Assembly: GCF_026230105.1 (NCBI RefSeq)
Contig: NC_079480.1
Location: 21,928,488-21,992,487, forward strand
Reading direction: 5' to 3'
Origin: Diorhabda sublineata
Lineage: Eukaryota > Arthropoda > Insecta > Coleoptera > Chrysomelidae
Length of the DNA: 64,000 nt
Position 1 is the first letter of the stretch. Each line of letters opens with the position of its first letter. The notes under the pieces were generated by a model that worked only from the letters and a program-made list of their open reading frames with translations, did not search any database and was not told where the DNA came from. Shown here one piece after another: positions 1-13,052 of this stretch. The translations under genes were made by a program, and so were the position numbers.

Positions 1-202
1 GACTATATCTGACAAAGTTAGTTGCAAACTCACTCAAATATATAAGAAATGTTGACATTTGACTTCATATTAGGAAGATAGACTTTTAAAATTATCAATT
101 AACACAAAGTGACAGTTGACCTCAATGGGCTTCAATGGATGTTATTCGACGATATTTGACAAAGTTAGATGCAAACTCACTCAAATATATAAGAAATGTT
201 GA

Positions 203-218
203 AATTTGACTTCAAATT
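203..218. repeat. Spaced dyad in the satellite monomer
   Basis: AATTTGA-CT-TCAAATT is a perfect 7-bp inverted repeat around a 2-bp spacer. It recurs in every monomer of the type with TTTGACTTCAAATT. It is weakened in monomers with TTCGACTTC, with TTTGACTACAAATT (common from about 9.6 kb onward) or with GACATTTGACTTCATATT. This is one example of many copies. Confidence 0.85.
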
Positions 219-231
219 AGGAAGATAGACT

Positions 232-245
232 TTGAAAATTTTCAA
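232..245. repeat. 14-bp perfect palindrome in the satellite monomer
   Basis: TTGAAAATTTTCAA equals its own reverse complement. It lies 13 bp after the spaced dyad and is present in most monomers of the array. Two recurrent variants break it: CTTTTAAAATTATCAA and TTTGGAAATTTTCAA. One representative is given. Confidence 0.9.
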
Positions 246-3200
246 TCAACACAAACTGACAATCGACCTCAATGGGCTTCAATGGATACTAATCGACGAT
301 ATCTGACAAAGTTAGTTGCAAACTCACTCAAATATATAAGAAATGTTGACATTTGACTTCAATTTAGGAAGATAGACTTTTAAAATTATCAATCAACACA
401 AACTAACAATCGACCTCATTGGGCTTCAATAGATGTTAATCGACGATATTTGACAAAGTTAGATGCAAACTCACTCAAATATATAAGAAATGTTGAAATT
501 TGACTTCAAATTAGGAAGATAGACTTTGAAAATTTTCAATCAACACAAACTGACAATCGACCTCAATGGGCTTCATTGGATGTTAATCGACGATATTTGA
601 CAAAGTTAGATGAAAACTCACTCAAATATATGAGAAATGTTGACATTTGACTTAAAATTAGGAAGATAGACTTTGAAAATTTTCAATTATCACAAAGTGA
701 CAGTTAACCTCAATGGGCTTCAATGGATGTTAATCGACGATATCTGACAAAGTTAGATACAAACTCACTCAAATATATAAGGAATGTTGACATTTGACTT
801 CAAATTAGGAACTTAGACTTTGAAAATTTTCAATCATCACAAAGTGACAGTTGACCTCAAGGGGCTACAATGGATGTTAATCGACTATATCTGACAAAGT
901 AAGATGCAAACTCACTCAAATATATAAGAAATGTTGACATTTGACTTAAAATTAGGAAGATAGACTTTGAAAATTTTCAATTATCACAAAGTGACAGTTA
1001 ACCTCAATGGGCTTCATTGGATGTTAATCGACGATATCTGACAAAGTTAGATGCAAACTCACTCAAATATATAAGAAATGTTGAAATTTGACTTCAAATT
1101 AGGTAGTTAGACTTTGAAAATTTTCAATCAACACAAAGTGACAGTTGACCTCAATGGGCTACAATGGATGTTAATCGACGATATCTGACAAAGTTAGTTG
1201 CAAACTCACTCAAATATATGAGAAATGTTGAAATTTGACTTCAAATTAGGAAGTTAGACTTTGAAAATTTTCAATCAACACAAAGTGACAGTTGACCTCA
1301 ATGGGCTACAATGGATGTTAATCGACGATATCTGACAAAGTTAGTTGCAAACTCACTCAAATATATAAGAAATGTTGAAATTCGACTTCAAATTAGGAAG
1401 ATAGACTTTTAAAATTATCAATTAACACAAAGTGACAGTTGACCTCAATGGGCTTAAATGGATGTTAATCGACGATATTTGACAAAGTTAGATGCAAACT
1501 CACTCGAATATATAAGAAATGTTGACATTTGACTTCAAATTAGGAAGTTAGACTTTGAAAATTTTCAATCATCACAAAGTGACAGTTGACCTCAAGGGGC
1601 TACAATGGATGTTAATCGACTATATCTGACAAAGTAAGATGCAAACTCACTCAAATATATAAGAAATGTTGACATTTGACTTCAAATTAGGAAGTTAGAC
1701 TTTGAAAATTTTCAATCATCACAAAGTGACAGTTGACCTCAAGGGGCTACAATGGATGTTAATCGACTATATCTGACAAAGTAAGATGCAAACTCACTCA
1801 AATATATAAGAAATGTTGAAATTTGACTTCAAATTAGGAAGTTAGACTTTGAAAATTTTCAATTATCACAAAGTGACAGTTAACCTCAATGGGCTTCAAT
1901 GGATGTTAATCGACGATATCTGAAGAAGTTAGATGCAAACTCACTCAAATATATAAGAAATGTTGACATTTGACTTCAAATTAGGAAGTTAGACTTTGAA
2001 AATTTTCAATCATCACAAAGTGACAGTTGACCTCAAGGGGCTACAATGGATGTTAATCGACTATATCTGACAAAGTAAGATGCAAACTCACTCAAATATA
2101 TAAGAAATGTTGAAATTTGACTTCAAATTAGGAAGTTAGACTTTGAAAATTTTCAATTATCACAAAGTGACAGTTAACCTCAATGGGCTTCAATGGATGT
2201 TAATCGACGATATCTGAAGAAGTTAGATGCAAACTCACTCAAATATATAAGAAATGTTGAAATTCGACTTCAAATTAGGAACATAGACTTTGAAAATTTT
2301 CAATCAACACAAATTGACAATCGACCTCAATGGGCTTCAATGGATACTAATCGACTATATCTGACAAAGTTAGTTGCAAACTCACTCAAATATATAAGAA
2401 ATGTTGACATTTGACTTCATATTAGGAAGATAGACTTTTAAAATTATCAATTAACACAAAGTGACAGTTGACCTCAATGGGCTTCAATGGATGTTATTCG
2501 ACGATATTTGACAAAGTTAGATGCAAACTCACTCAAATATATAAGAAATGTTGAAATTTGACTTCAAATTAGGAAGATAGACTTTGAAAATTTTCAATCA
2601 ACACAAACTGACAATCGACCTCAATGGGCTTCAATGGATACTAATCGACGATATCTGACAAAGTTAGTTGCAAACTCACTCAAATATATAAGAAATGTTG
2701 ACATTTGACTTCATATTAGGAAGATAGACTTTTAAAATTATCAATTAACACAAAGTGACAGTTGACCTCAATGGGCTTCAATGGATGTTAATCGACGATA
2801 TTTGACAAAGTTAGATGCAAACTCACTCAAATATATAAGAAATGTTGAAATTCGACTTCAAATTAGGAAGATAGACTTTGAAAATTTTCAATCAACACAA
2901 ACTGACAATCGACCTCAATGGGCTTCAATGGATACTAATCGACGATATCTGACAAAGTTAGTTGCAAACTCACTCAAATATATAAGAAATGTTGAAATTT
3001 GACTTCAAATTAGGAAGATAGACTTTGAAAATTTTCAATCAACACAGACTGACAATCGACCTCAATGGGCTTCAATGGATGTTAATCGACGATATCTGAA
3101 AAAGTTAGATGCAAACTCACTCAAATATATAAGAAATGTTGAAATTCGACTTCAAATTAGGAAGATAGACTTTGAAAATTTTCAATCAACACAAACTGAC

Positions 3201-4214
3201 AATCGACCTCAATGGGCTTCAATGGATGTTAATCGACGATATCTGACAAAGTTAGATGAAAACTCACTCAAATATATGAGGAATGTTGACATTTGACTTA
3301 AAATTAGGAAGATAAACTTTGAAAATTTTCAATTATCACAAAGTGACAGTTGACCTCAAGGGGCTACAATGGATGTTAATCGACTATATCTGAAAAAGTT
3401 AGATGCAAACTCACTCAAATATATGAGAAATGTTGAAATTCGACTTCAAATTAGGAACATAGACTTTGAAAATTTTCAATCAACAAAAACTGACAATCGA
3501 CCTCAATGGGCTTCAATGGATACTAATCGACGATATCTGACAAAGTTAGTTCCAAACTCACTCAAATATATAAGAAATGTTGACATTTGACTTCAATTTA
3601 GGAAGATAGACTTTTAAAATTATCAATCAACACAAACTAACAATCGACCTCATTGGGCTTCAATAGATGTTAATCGACGATATTTGACAAAGTTAGATGC
3701 AAACTCACTCAAATATATAAGAAATGTTGAAATTTGACTTCAAATTAGGAAGATAGACTTTGAAAATTTTCAATCAACACAAACTGACAATCGACCTCAA
3801 TGGGCTTCAATGGATGTTAATCGACGATATCTGACAAAGTTAGATGAAAACTCACTCAAATATATGAGAAATGTTGACATTTGACTTCAAATTAGGAAGT
3901 TAGACTTTGAAAATTTTCAATCATCACAAAGTGACAGTTGACCTCAAGGGGCTACAATGGATGTTAATCGACTATATCTGACAAAGTAAGATGCAAACTC
4001 ACTCAAATATATAAGAAATGTTGACATTTGACTTAAAATTAGGAAGATAGACTTTGAAAATTTTCAATTATCACAAAGTGACAGTTAACCTCAATGGGCT
4101 TCATTGGATGTTAATCGACGATATCTGACAAATTTAGATGCAATCTCATTCAAATATATAAGAAATGTTGAAATTTGACTTCAAATTAGGAAGTTAGACT
4201 TTGAAAATTTTCAA

Positions 4215-6566
4215 TCAACACAAAGTGACAGTTGACCTCAATGGGCTACAATGGATGTTAATCGACGATATCTGACAAAGTTAGTTGCAAACTCACTCAA
4301 ATATATAAGAAATGTTGAAATTCGACTTCAAATTAGGAAGATAGACTTTTAAAATTATCAATTAACACAAAGTGACAGTTGACCTCAATGGGCTTCAATG
4401 GATGTTATTCGACGATATTTGACAAAGTTAGATGCAAACTCACTCAAATATATAAGAAATGTTGAAATTTGACTTCAAATTAGGAAGATAGACTTTGAAA
4501 ATTTTCAATCAACACAAACTGACAATCGACCTCAATGGGCTTCAATGGATACTAATCGACGATATCTGACAAAGTTAGTTGCAAACTCACTCAAATATAT
4601 AAGAAATGTTGACATTTGACTTCATATTAGGAAGATAGACTTTTAAAATTATCAATTAACACAAAGTGACAGTTGACCTCAATGGGCTTCAATGGATGTT
4701 AATCGACGATATTTGACAAAGTTAGATGCAAACTCACTCAAATATATAAGAAATGTTGAAATTTGACTTCAAATTAGGAAGATAGACTTTGAAAACTTTC
4801 AATCAACACAAACTGACAATCGACCTCAATGGGCTTCAATGGATGTTAATCGACGATATCTGACAAAGTTAGATGAAAACTCACTCAAATATATGAGGAA
4901 TGTTGACATTTGACTTAAAATTAGGAAGATAGACTTTGAAAATTTTCAATTATCACAAAGTGACAGTTGACCTCAAGGGGCTACAATGGATGTTAATCGA
5001 CTATATCTGAAAAAGTTAGATGCAAACTCATTCAAATATATGAGAAATGTTGAAATTCGACTTCAAATTAGGAACATAGTCTTTGAAAATTTTCAATCAA
5101 CAAAAACTGACAATCGACCTCAATGGGCTTCAATGGATACTAATCGACGATATCTGACAAAGTTAGTTCCAAACTCACTCAAATATATAAGAAATGTTTT
5201 CATTTGACTTCAATTTAGGAAGATAGACTTTTAAAATTATCAATCAACACAAACTAACAATCGACCTCATTGGGCTTCAATAGATGTTAATCGACGATAT
5301 TTGACAAAGTTAGATGCAAACTCACTCAAATATATAAGAAATGTTGAAATTTGACTTCAAATTAGGAAGATAGACTTTGAAAATTTTCAATCAACACAAA
5401 CTGACAATCGACCTCAATGGGCTTCAATGGATGTTAATCGACGATATCTGACAAAGTTAGATGAAAACTCACTCAAATATATGAGAAATGTTGACATTTG
5501 ACTTAAAATTAGGAAGATAGACTTTAAAAATTTTCAATTATCACAAAGTGACAGTTAACCTCAATGGGCTTCAATGGATGTTAATCGACGATATCTGACA
5601 AAGTTAGATACAAACTCACTCAAATATATAAGGAATGTTGACATTTGACTTCAAATTAGGAAGTTAGACTTTGAAAATTTTCAATCATCACAAAGTGACA
5701 GTTGACCTCAAGGGGCTACAATGGATGTTAATCGACTATATCTGACAAAGTAAGATGCAAACTCACTCAAATATATAAGAAATGTTTACATTTGACTTAA
5801 AATTAGGAAGATAGACTTTGAAAATTTTCAATTATCACAAAGTGACAGTTAACCTCAATGGGCTTCATTGGATGTTAATCGACGATATCTGACAAAGTTA
5901 GATGCAAACTCACTCAAATATATAAGAAATGTTGAAATTTGACTTCAAATTAGGAAGTTAGACTTTGAAAATTTTCAATCAACACAAAGTGACAGTTGAC
6001 CTCAATGGGCTACAATGGATGTTAATCGACGATATCTGACAAAGTTAGTTGCAAACTCACTCAAATATATAAGAAATGTTGAAATTCGACTTCAAATTAG
6101 GAAGATAGACTTTTAAAATTATCAATTAACACAAAGTGACAGTTGACCTCAATGGGCTTAAATGGATGTTAATCGACGATATTTGACAAAGTTAGATGCA
6201 AACTCACTCGAATATATAAGAAATGTTGACATTTGACTTCAAATTAGGAAGTTAGACTTTGAAAATTTTCAATCATCACAAAGTGACAGTTGACCTCAAG
6301 GGGCTACAATGGATGTTAATCGACTATATCTGACAAAGTAAGATGCAATCTCACTCAAATATATAAGAAATGTTGACATTTGACTTCAAATTAGGAAGTT
6401 AGACTTTGAAAATTTTCAATCATCACAAAGTGACAGTTGACGTCAAGGGGCTACAATGGATGTTAATCGACTATATCTGACAAAGTAAGATGCAAACTCA
6501 CTCAAATATATAAGAAATGTTGAAATTTGACTTCAAATTAGGAAGTTAGACTTTTAAAATTATCAA
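4215..6566 (+). repeat. Higher-order repeat, 16-mer, copy 1 (2,352 bp)
   Basis: Sixteen diverged monomers that recur as a block 2,352 bp downstream. Private changes shared with copy 2 include AGAAATGTTTTCATTTG near 5,190, GGAACATAGTCTTTG near 5,073, GAAAACTTTCAATC near 4,792, GATGCAATCTCACTC near 6,345 and GACGTCAAGGGG near 6,440. I found no difference in the stretches compared by eye. The left limit is set where the two copies stop matching, about 4,213, and is accurate to a few tens of bases. Confidence 0.92.
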
Positions 6567-8905
6567 TTAACACAAAGTGACAGTTGACCTCAATGGGCTA
6601 CAATGGATGTTAATCGACGATATCTGACAAAGTTAGTTGCAAACTCACTCAAATATATAAGAAATGTTGAAATTCGACTTCAAATTAGGAAGATAGACTT
6701 TTAAAATTATCAATTAACACAAAGTGACAGTTGACCTCAATGGGCTTCAATGGATGTTATTCGACGATATTTGACAAAGTTAGATGCAAACTCACTCAAA
6801 TATATAAGAAATGTTGAAATTTGACTTCAAATTAGGAAGATAGACTTTGAAAATTTTCAATCAACACAAACTGACAATCGACCTCAATGGGCTTCAATGG
6901 ATACTAATCGACGATATCTGACAAAGTTAGTTGCAAACTCACTCAAATATATAAGAAATGTTGACATTTGACTTCATATTAGGAAGATAGACTTTTAAAA
7001 TTATCAATTAACACAAAGTGACAGTTGACCTCAATGGGCTTCAATGGATGTTAATCGACGATATTTGACAAAGTTAGATGCAAACTCACTCAAATATATA
7101 AGAAATGTTGAAATTTGACTTCAAATTAGGAAGATAGACTTTGAAAACTTTCAATCAACACAAACTGACAATCGACCTCAATGGGCTTCAATGGATGTTA
7201 ATCGACGATATCTGACAAAGTTAGATGAAAACTCACTCAAATATATGAGGAATGTTGACATTTGACTTAAAATTAGGAAGATAGACTTTGAAAATTTTCA
7301 ATTATCACAAAGTGACAGTTGACCTCAAGGGGCTACAATGGATGTTAATCGACTATATCTGAAAAAGTTAGATGCAAACTCATTCAAATATATGAGAAAT
7401 GTTGAAATTCGACTTCAAATTAGGAACATAGTCTTTGAAAATTTTCAATCAACAAAAACTGACAATCGACCTCAATGGGCTTCAATGGATACTAATCGAC
7501 GATATCTGACAAAGTTAGTTCCAAACTCACTCAAATATATAAGAAATGTTTTCATTTGACTTCAATTTAGGAAGATAGACTTTTAAAATTATCAATCAAC
7601 ACAAACTAACAATCGACCTCATTGGGCTTCAATAGATGTTAATCGACGATATTTGACAAAGTTAGATGCAAACTCACTCAAATATATAAGAAATGTTGAA
7701 ATTTGACTTCAAATTAGGAAGATAGACTTTGAAAATTTTCAATCAACACAAACTGACAATCGACCTCAATGGGCTTCAATGGATGTTAATCGACGATATC
7801 TGACAAAGTTAGATGAAAACTCACTCAAATATATGAGAAATGTTGACATTTGACTTAAAATTAGGAAGATAGACTTTAAAAATTTTCAATTATCACAAAG
7901 TGACAGTTAACCTCAATGGGCTTCAATGGATGTTAATCGACGATATCTGACAAAGTTAGATACAAACTCACTCAAATATATAAGGAATGTTGACATTTGA
8001 CTTCAAATTAGGAAGTTAGACTTTGAAAATTTTCAATCATCACAAAGTGACAGTTGACCTCAAGGGGCTACAATGGATGTTAATCGACTATATCTGACAA
8101 AGTAAGATGCAAACTCACTCAAATATATAAGAAATGTTTACATTTGACTTAAAATTAGGAAGATAGACTTTGAAAATTTTCAATTATCACAAAGTGACAG
8201 TTAACCTCAATGGGCTTCATTGGATGTTAATCGACGATATCTGACAAAGTTAGATGCAAACTCACTCAAATATATAAGAAATGTTGAAATTTGACTTCAA
8301 ATTAGGAAGTTAGACTTTGAAAATTTTCAATCAACACAAAGTGACAGTTGACCTCAATGGGCTACAATGGATGTTAATCGACGATATCTGACAAAGTTAG
8401 TTGCAAACTCACTCAAATATATAAGAAATGTTGAAATTCGACTTCAAATTAGGAAGATAGACTTTTAAAATTATCAATTAACACAAAGTGACAGTTGACC
8501 TCAATGGGCTTAAATGGATGTTAATCGACGATATTTGACAAAGTTAGATGCAAACTCACTCGAATATATAAGAAATGTTGACATTTGACTTCAAATTAGG
8601 AAGTTAGACTTTGAAAATTTTCAATCATCACAAAGTGACAGTTGACCTCAAGGGGCTACAATGGATGTTAATCGACTATATCTGACAAAGTAAGATGCAA
8701 TCTCACTCAAATATATAAGAAATGTTGACATTTGACTTCAAATTAGGAAGTTAGACTTTGAAAATTTTCAATCATCACAAAGTGACAGTTGACGTCAAGG
8801 GGCTACAATGGATGTTAATCGACTATATCTGACAAAGTAAGATGCAAACTCACTCAAATATATAAGAAATGTTGAAATTTGACTTCAAATTAGGAAGTTA
8901 GACTT
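6567..8905 (+). repeat. Higher-order repeat, 16-mer, copy 2
   Basis: Tandem copy of the preceding 16-monomer block, offset by exactly 2,352 bp, with the same private changes, for example the TTTTCATTTG change near 7,548 and GACGTCAAGGGG near 8,792. Identity ends near 8,905: copy 1 there continues as CTTTTAAAATTATCAATT and copy 2 as CTTTGAAAATTTTCAATTAT. The near identity implies a very recent duplication, or an assembly that repeated a unit. Confidence 0.92.
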
Positions 8906-11900
8906 TGAAAATTTTCAATTATCACAAAGTGACAGTTAACCTCATTGGGCTTCAATGGATGTTAATCGACGATATCTGAAGAAGTTAGATGCAAACTCAC
9001 TCAAATATATAAGAAATGTTGAAATTCGACTTCAAATTAGGAACATAGACTTTGAAAATTTTCAATCAACACAAACTGACAATCGACCTCAATGGGCTTC
9101 AATGGATACTAATCGACGATATCTGACAAAGTTAGTTGCAAACTCACTCAAATATATAAGAAATGTTGACATTTGACTTCATATTAGGAAGATAGACTTT
9201 TAAAATTATCAATTAACACAAAGTGACAGTTGACCTCAATGGGCTTCAATGGATGTTAATCGACGATATTTGACAAAGTTAGATGCAAACTCACTCAAAT
9301 ATATAAGAAATGTTGAAATTTGACTTCAAATTAGGAAGATAGACTTTGAAAATTTTCAATCAACACAAACTGACAATCGACCTCAATGGGCTTCAATGGA
9401 TGTTAATCGACGATATCTGAAAAAGTTAGATGCAAACTCACTCAAATATATAAGAAATGTTGAAATTCGACTTCAAATTAGGAAGATAGACTTTGAAAAT
9501 TTCCAATCAACACAAACTGACAATCGACCTCAATGGGCTTCAATGGATGTTAATCGACGATATCTGACAATGTTAGATGAAAACTCAGTCAAATATATGA
9601 GAAATGTTGAAATTTGACTACAAATTAGGAAGATAGACTTTGAAATATTTCAATTATCACAAAGTGACACTTAACCTCAATGGGCTTCAATGGATGTTAA
9701 TCGACGATATCTGACAAAGTTAGATGCAAACTCACTCAAATATATAAGAAATGTTGAAATTTGACTACAAATTAGGAAGATAGACTTTGAAAATTTTCAA
9801 TCAACACAAACTAACAATCGACCCCATTGGGCTTCAATGGATGTTAATTGACGATATTTGACAAAGTTAGATGCAAACTCACTCAAATATATAAGAAATG
9901 TTGAAATTTGACTTCAAATTAGGAAGATAGACTTTGAAAATTTTCAATTATCACAAAGTGACACTTAACCTCAATGGGCTTCAATGGATGTTAATCGACG
10001 ATATCTGACAAAGTTAGATGCAAACTCACTCAAATATATAAGAAATGTTGAAATTTGACTACAAATTAGGAAGATAGACTTTGAAAATTTTTAATCAACA
10101 CAAACTAACAATCGACCTCATTGGGCTTCAATGGATGTTAATCGACGATATCTGACAAAGTTAGATGAAAACTCACTCAAATATATGAGAAATGTTGACA
10201 TTTGACTTAAAATTAGGAAGATAGACTTTGAAAATTTCCAATTATCACAAAGTGACAGTTAACCTCAATGGGCTTCAATGGATGTTAATCGACGATATCT
10301 GACAAAGTTAGATACAAACTCACTCAAATATATAAGAAATGTTGACATTTGACTTCAAATTAGGAAGTTAGACTTTGAAAATTTTCAATCAACACAAAGT
10401 GACAGTTGACCTCAATGGGCTACAATGGATGTTAATCGACGATATTTGACAAAGTTAGATGCAAACTCACTCGAATATATAAGAAATGTTGACATTTGAC
10501 TTCAAATTAGGAAGTTAGACTTTGAAAATTTTCAATCATCACAAAGTGACAGTTGACCTCAAGGGGCTACAATGGATGTTAATCGACTATATCTGACAAA
10601 GTAAGATGCAAACTCACTCAAATATATAAGAAATGTTTACATTTGACTTAAAATTAGGAAGATAGACTTTGAAAATTTTCAATTATCACAAAGTGACAGT
10701 TAACCTCAATGGGCTACAATGGATGTTAATCGACGATATTTGACAAAGTTAGATGCAAACTCACTCGAATATATAAGAAATGTTGACATTTGACTTCAAA
10801 TTAGGAAGTTAGACTTTGAAAATTTTCAATCATCACAAAGTGACAGTTGACCTCAAGGGGCTACAATGAATGTTAATCGACTATATCTGACAAAGTAAGA
10901 TGCAAACTCACTCAAATATATAAGAAATGTTGACATTTGACTTAAAATTAGGAAGATAGACTTTGAAAATTTTCAATTATCACAAAGTGACAGTTGACCT
11001 CAATGGGCTACAATGGAGGTTAATCGACGATATTTGACAAAGTTAGATGCAAACTCACTCAAATATATAAGAAATGTTGAAATTTGACTACAAATTAGGA
11101 AGATAGACTTTGAAAATTTTCAATTATCACAAAGTGACACTTAATATCAATGGGCTTCAATGGATGTTAATCGACGATATCTGACAAAGTTAGATGCAAA
11201 CTCACTCAAATATATAAGAAATGTTGACATTTGACTTCATATTAGGAAGATAGACTTTTAAAATTATCTATTAACACAAAGTGACAGTTGACCTCAATGG
11301 GCTTCAATGGATGTTAGTCGACGATATTTGACAAAGTTAGATACAAACTCACTCAAATATATAAGAAATGTTGAAATTTGACTTCAAATTAGGAAGATAG
11401 ACTTTGGAAATTTTCAATCAACACAAACTGACAATCGACCTCAATGGGCTTCAATGGATGTTAATCGACGATATCTGAAAAAGTTAGATGCAAACTCACT
11501 CAAATATATAAGAAATGTTGAAATTCGACTTCAAATTAGGAACATAGACTTTGAAAATTTTCAATCAACACAAAGTGACAGTCGACCTCAATGGGCTTCA
11601 ATGGATGTTAATCGACGATATCGACAAAGTTAGATGCAAACTCACTCAAATATATGAGAAATGTTGAAATTCGACTTCAAATTAGGAAGTTACACTTTGA
11701 AAATTTTCAATCAACACAAAGTGACAGTTGACCTCAATGGGCTACAATGGATGTTAATCGACGATATCTGACAAAGTTAGTTGCAAACTCACTCAAATAT
11801 ATAAGAAATGTTGAAATTCGACTTCAAATTAGGAAGTTAGACTTTGAAAATTTTCAATCAACACAAAGTGACAGTTGACCTCAATGGGCTACAATGGATG

Positions 11901-12543
11901 TTAATCGACGATATTTGACAAAGTTAGATGCAAACTCACTCGAATATATAAGAAATGTTGAAATTTGACTTCAAATTAGGAAGATAGATTTTGAAAATTT
12001 TCAATTATCACAAAGTGACAGTTAACCTCAATGGGCTTCAATGGATGTTAATCGACGATATCTGACAGAGTTAGATGCAAACTCACTCGAATATATAAGA
12101 AATGTTGAAATTCGACTTCAAATTAGGAAGTTAGACTTTGAAAATTTTCAATCAACACAAAGTGACAGTTGACCTCAATGGGCTACAATGGATGTTAATC
12201 GACGATATTTGACAAAGTTAGATGCAAACTCACTCGAATATATAAGAAATGTTGAAATTTGACTTCAAATTAGGAAGATAGATTTTGGAAATTTTCAATT
12301 ATCACAAAGTGACACTTAACCTCAATGGGCTTCAATGGATGTTAATTGACGATATTTGACAAAGTTAGATGCAAACTCACTCAAATATATAAAAAATGTT
12401 GAAATTTGACTTCAAATTAGGAAGATAGACTTTGAAAATTTTCAATCAACACAAAGTGACAGTTGACCTCAATGGGCTACAATGGATGTTAATCGACGAT
12501 ATCTGACAATGTTAGTTGCAAACTCACTCAAATATATAAGAAA
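8906..12543 (+). repeat. Mixed satellite zone left of the Helitron
   Basis: Monomers of several types with no complete long repeat unit that I could trace. Here the central-type monomer with GACTACAAATTAGG first appears (about 9,616), as does the type with TTAATTGACGATATTTG (about 9,844). The first 146-bp monomer with GATATCGACAAAG is at 11,617. The segment ends in the 14-mer type that carries GACAATGTTAGTTGC (12,508), directly before the Helitron. No gene was seen. Confidence 0.85.
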
Positions 12544-12573
12544 CTAGCTGACCCGGCCACGCGTTGCTGTGGC
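12544..12573 (-). other. Helitron 3' terminus: hairpin plus CTAG
   Basis: On the plus strand this is CTAG, 8 nt of spacer (12,548-12,555), then an 18-nt hairpin at 12,556-12,573 with arms GCCAC and GTGGC. Read on the minus strand the hairpin precedes the terminal CTAG, which fits the CTRR rule. In known Helitrons this hairpin marks the end of rolling-circle transfer. It is the most GC-rich stretch of the whole window. Confidence 0.93.
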
Positions 12574-13052
12574 TGAAGTTTTTGTTATATTACATTATAG
12601 TAAACAATCTAAGAGGAACGATAAAAGAACATCAGACACGGAGTCCACTATGCTTATTTACACAGATGGTATTTGAAAAAAAAATGGTGATCTCCTTATT
12701 TGACTTTCTACTACTATAACCCTTTAGTACAATGAAATTATTTACGAACAAAGACGAAAATGTTGATGGTGGTATACAAATTCACTGGATTGAGATTTGA
12801 AGGGGAAGTACGTTGAACACAATTAATTAAAATGTTCTTACACTTGATATTAAGCAGAAATCAATACAAAATAAAAATTTATCAGATTTATTATTTCCAT
12901 TTAATTTTATAACAAATAAGTATATTACAGTATAATACAGTAAATAACATGTGACGCTTAAACATCATGAATGAGGTAGGCAAGGCAGACAGTCTTAAAC
13001 TTTTAAACATTAATGTCTCTTTTTTTGAATTATAAATACTTTCAATTTCAAT
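12574..13052 (-). other. Helitron 3' non-coding region
   Basis: AT-rich sequence between the end of the helicase remnant and the terminal hairpin. I see no open frame of note and no repeat shared with the satellite. On the minus strand it follows the helicase stop codon and may act as the 3' untranslated region, but no clear processing signal stands out from the A/T-rich background. Confidence 0.7.

Larger units (their letters stand above)
135..281 (+). repeat. Reference satellite monomer (147 bp)
   Basis: One full monomer, taken from ATGGAT to the base before the next ATGGAT at 282. It serves as a coordinate frame for the array. In order it holds the CGACGATAT box, the CAAACTCACTC segment, the AATATATAAGAAATG segment, a spaced dyad at 203-218, a perfect palindrome at 232-245 and the short direct repeat CAATGG-GCTT-CAATGG across the monomer boundary. 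The choice of start is arbitrary because a tandem repeat has no natural first base. Confidence 0.95.
1..12543 (+). repeat. 147-bp satellite array, left segment (about 85 monomers)
   Basis: Uninterrupted head-to-tail tandem repeat, all monomers in one orientation. The period of 147 bp follows from identical landmarks separated by exact multiples of 147, for example the variant GTTATTCGAC at 141, 2493, 4404 and 6756 (16, 13 and 16 monomers apart). Each monomer carries the landmarks ATGGATGTTAATCGACGAT, CAAACTCACTC, AATATATAAGAAATG, AATTAGGAAG and CAATGGGCT. Monomer types differ at fixed positions. Types with ATGGATACTAATCGAC or with AAGGGGCTACAATGG are common here and rare in the centre of the window. 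No gene, RNA gene or foreign sequence was seen. The array begins before base 1. Confidence 0.98.

Noticed and set aside
4215..8905. Assembly error as the full explanation of the identical 16-mer copies
   Set aside because: It cannot be ruled out here, but the copies end at a hybrid monomer, which fits a real unequal exchange. It is kept as a finding with long-read checking suggested.
1..12543. CRISPR array
   Set aside because: Repeats are directly adjacent, 147 bp long and diverged, with no unique spacers and no cas genes.
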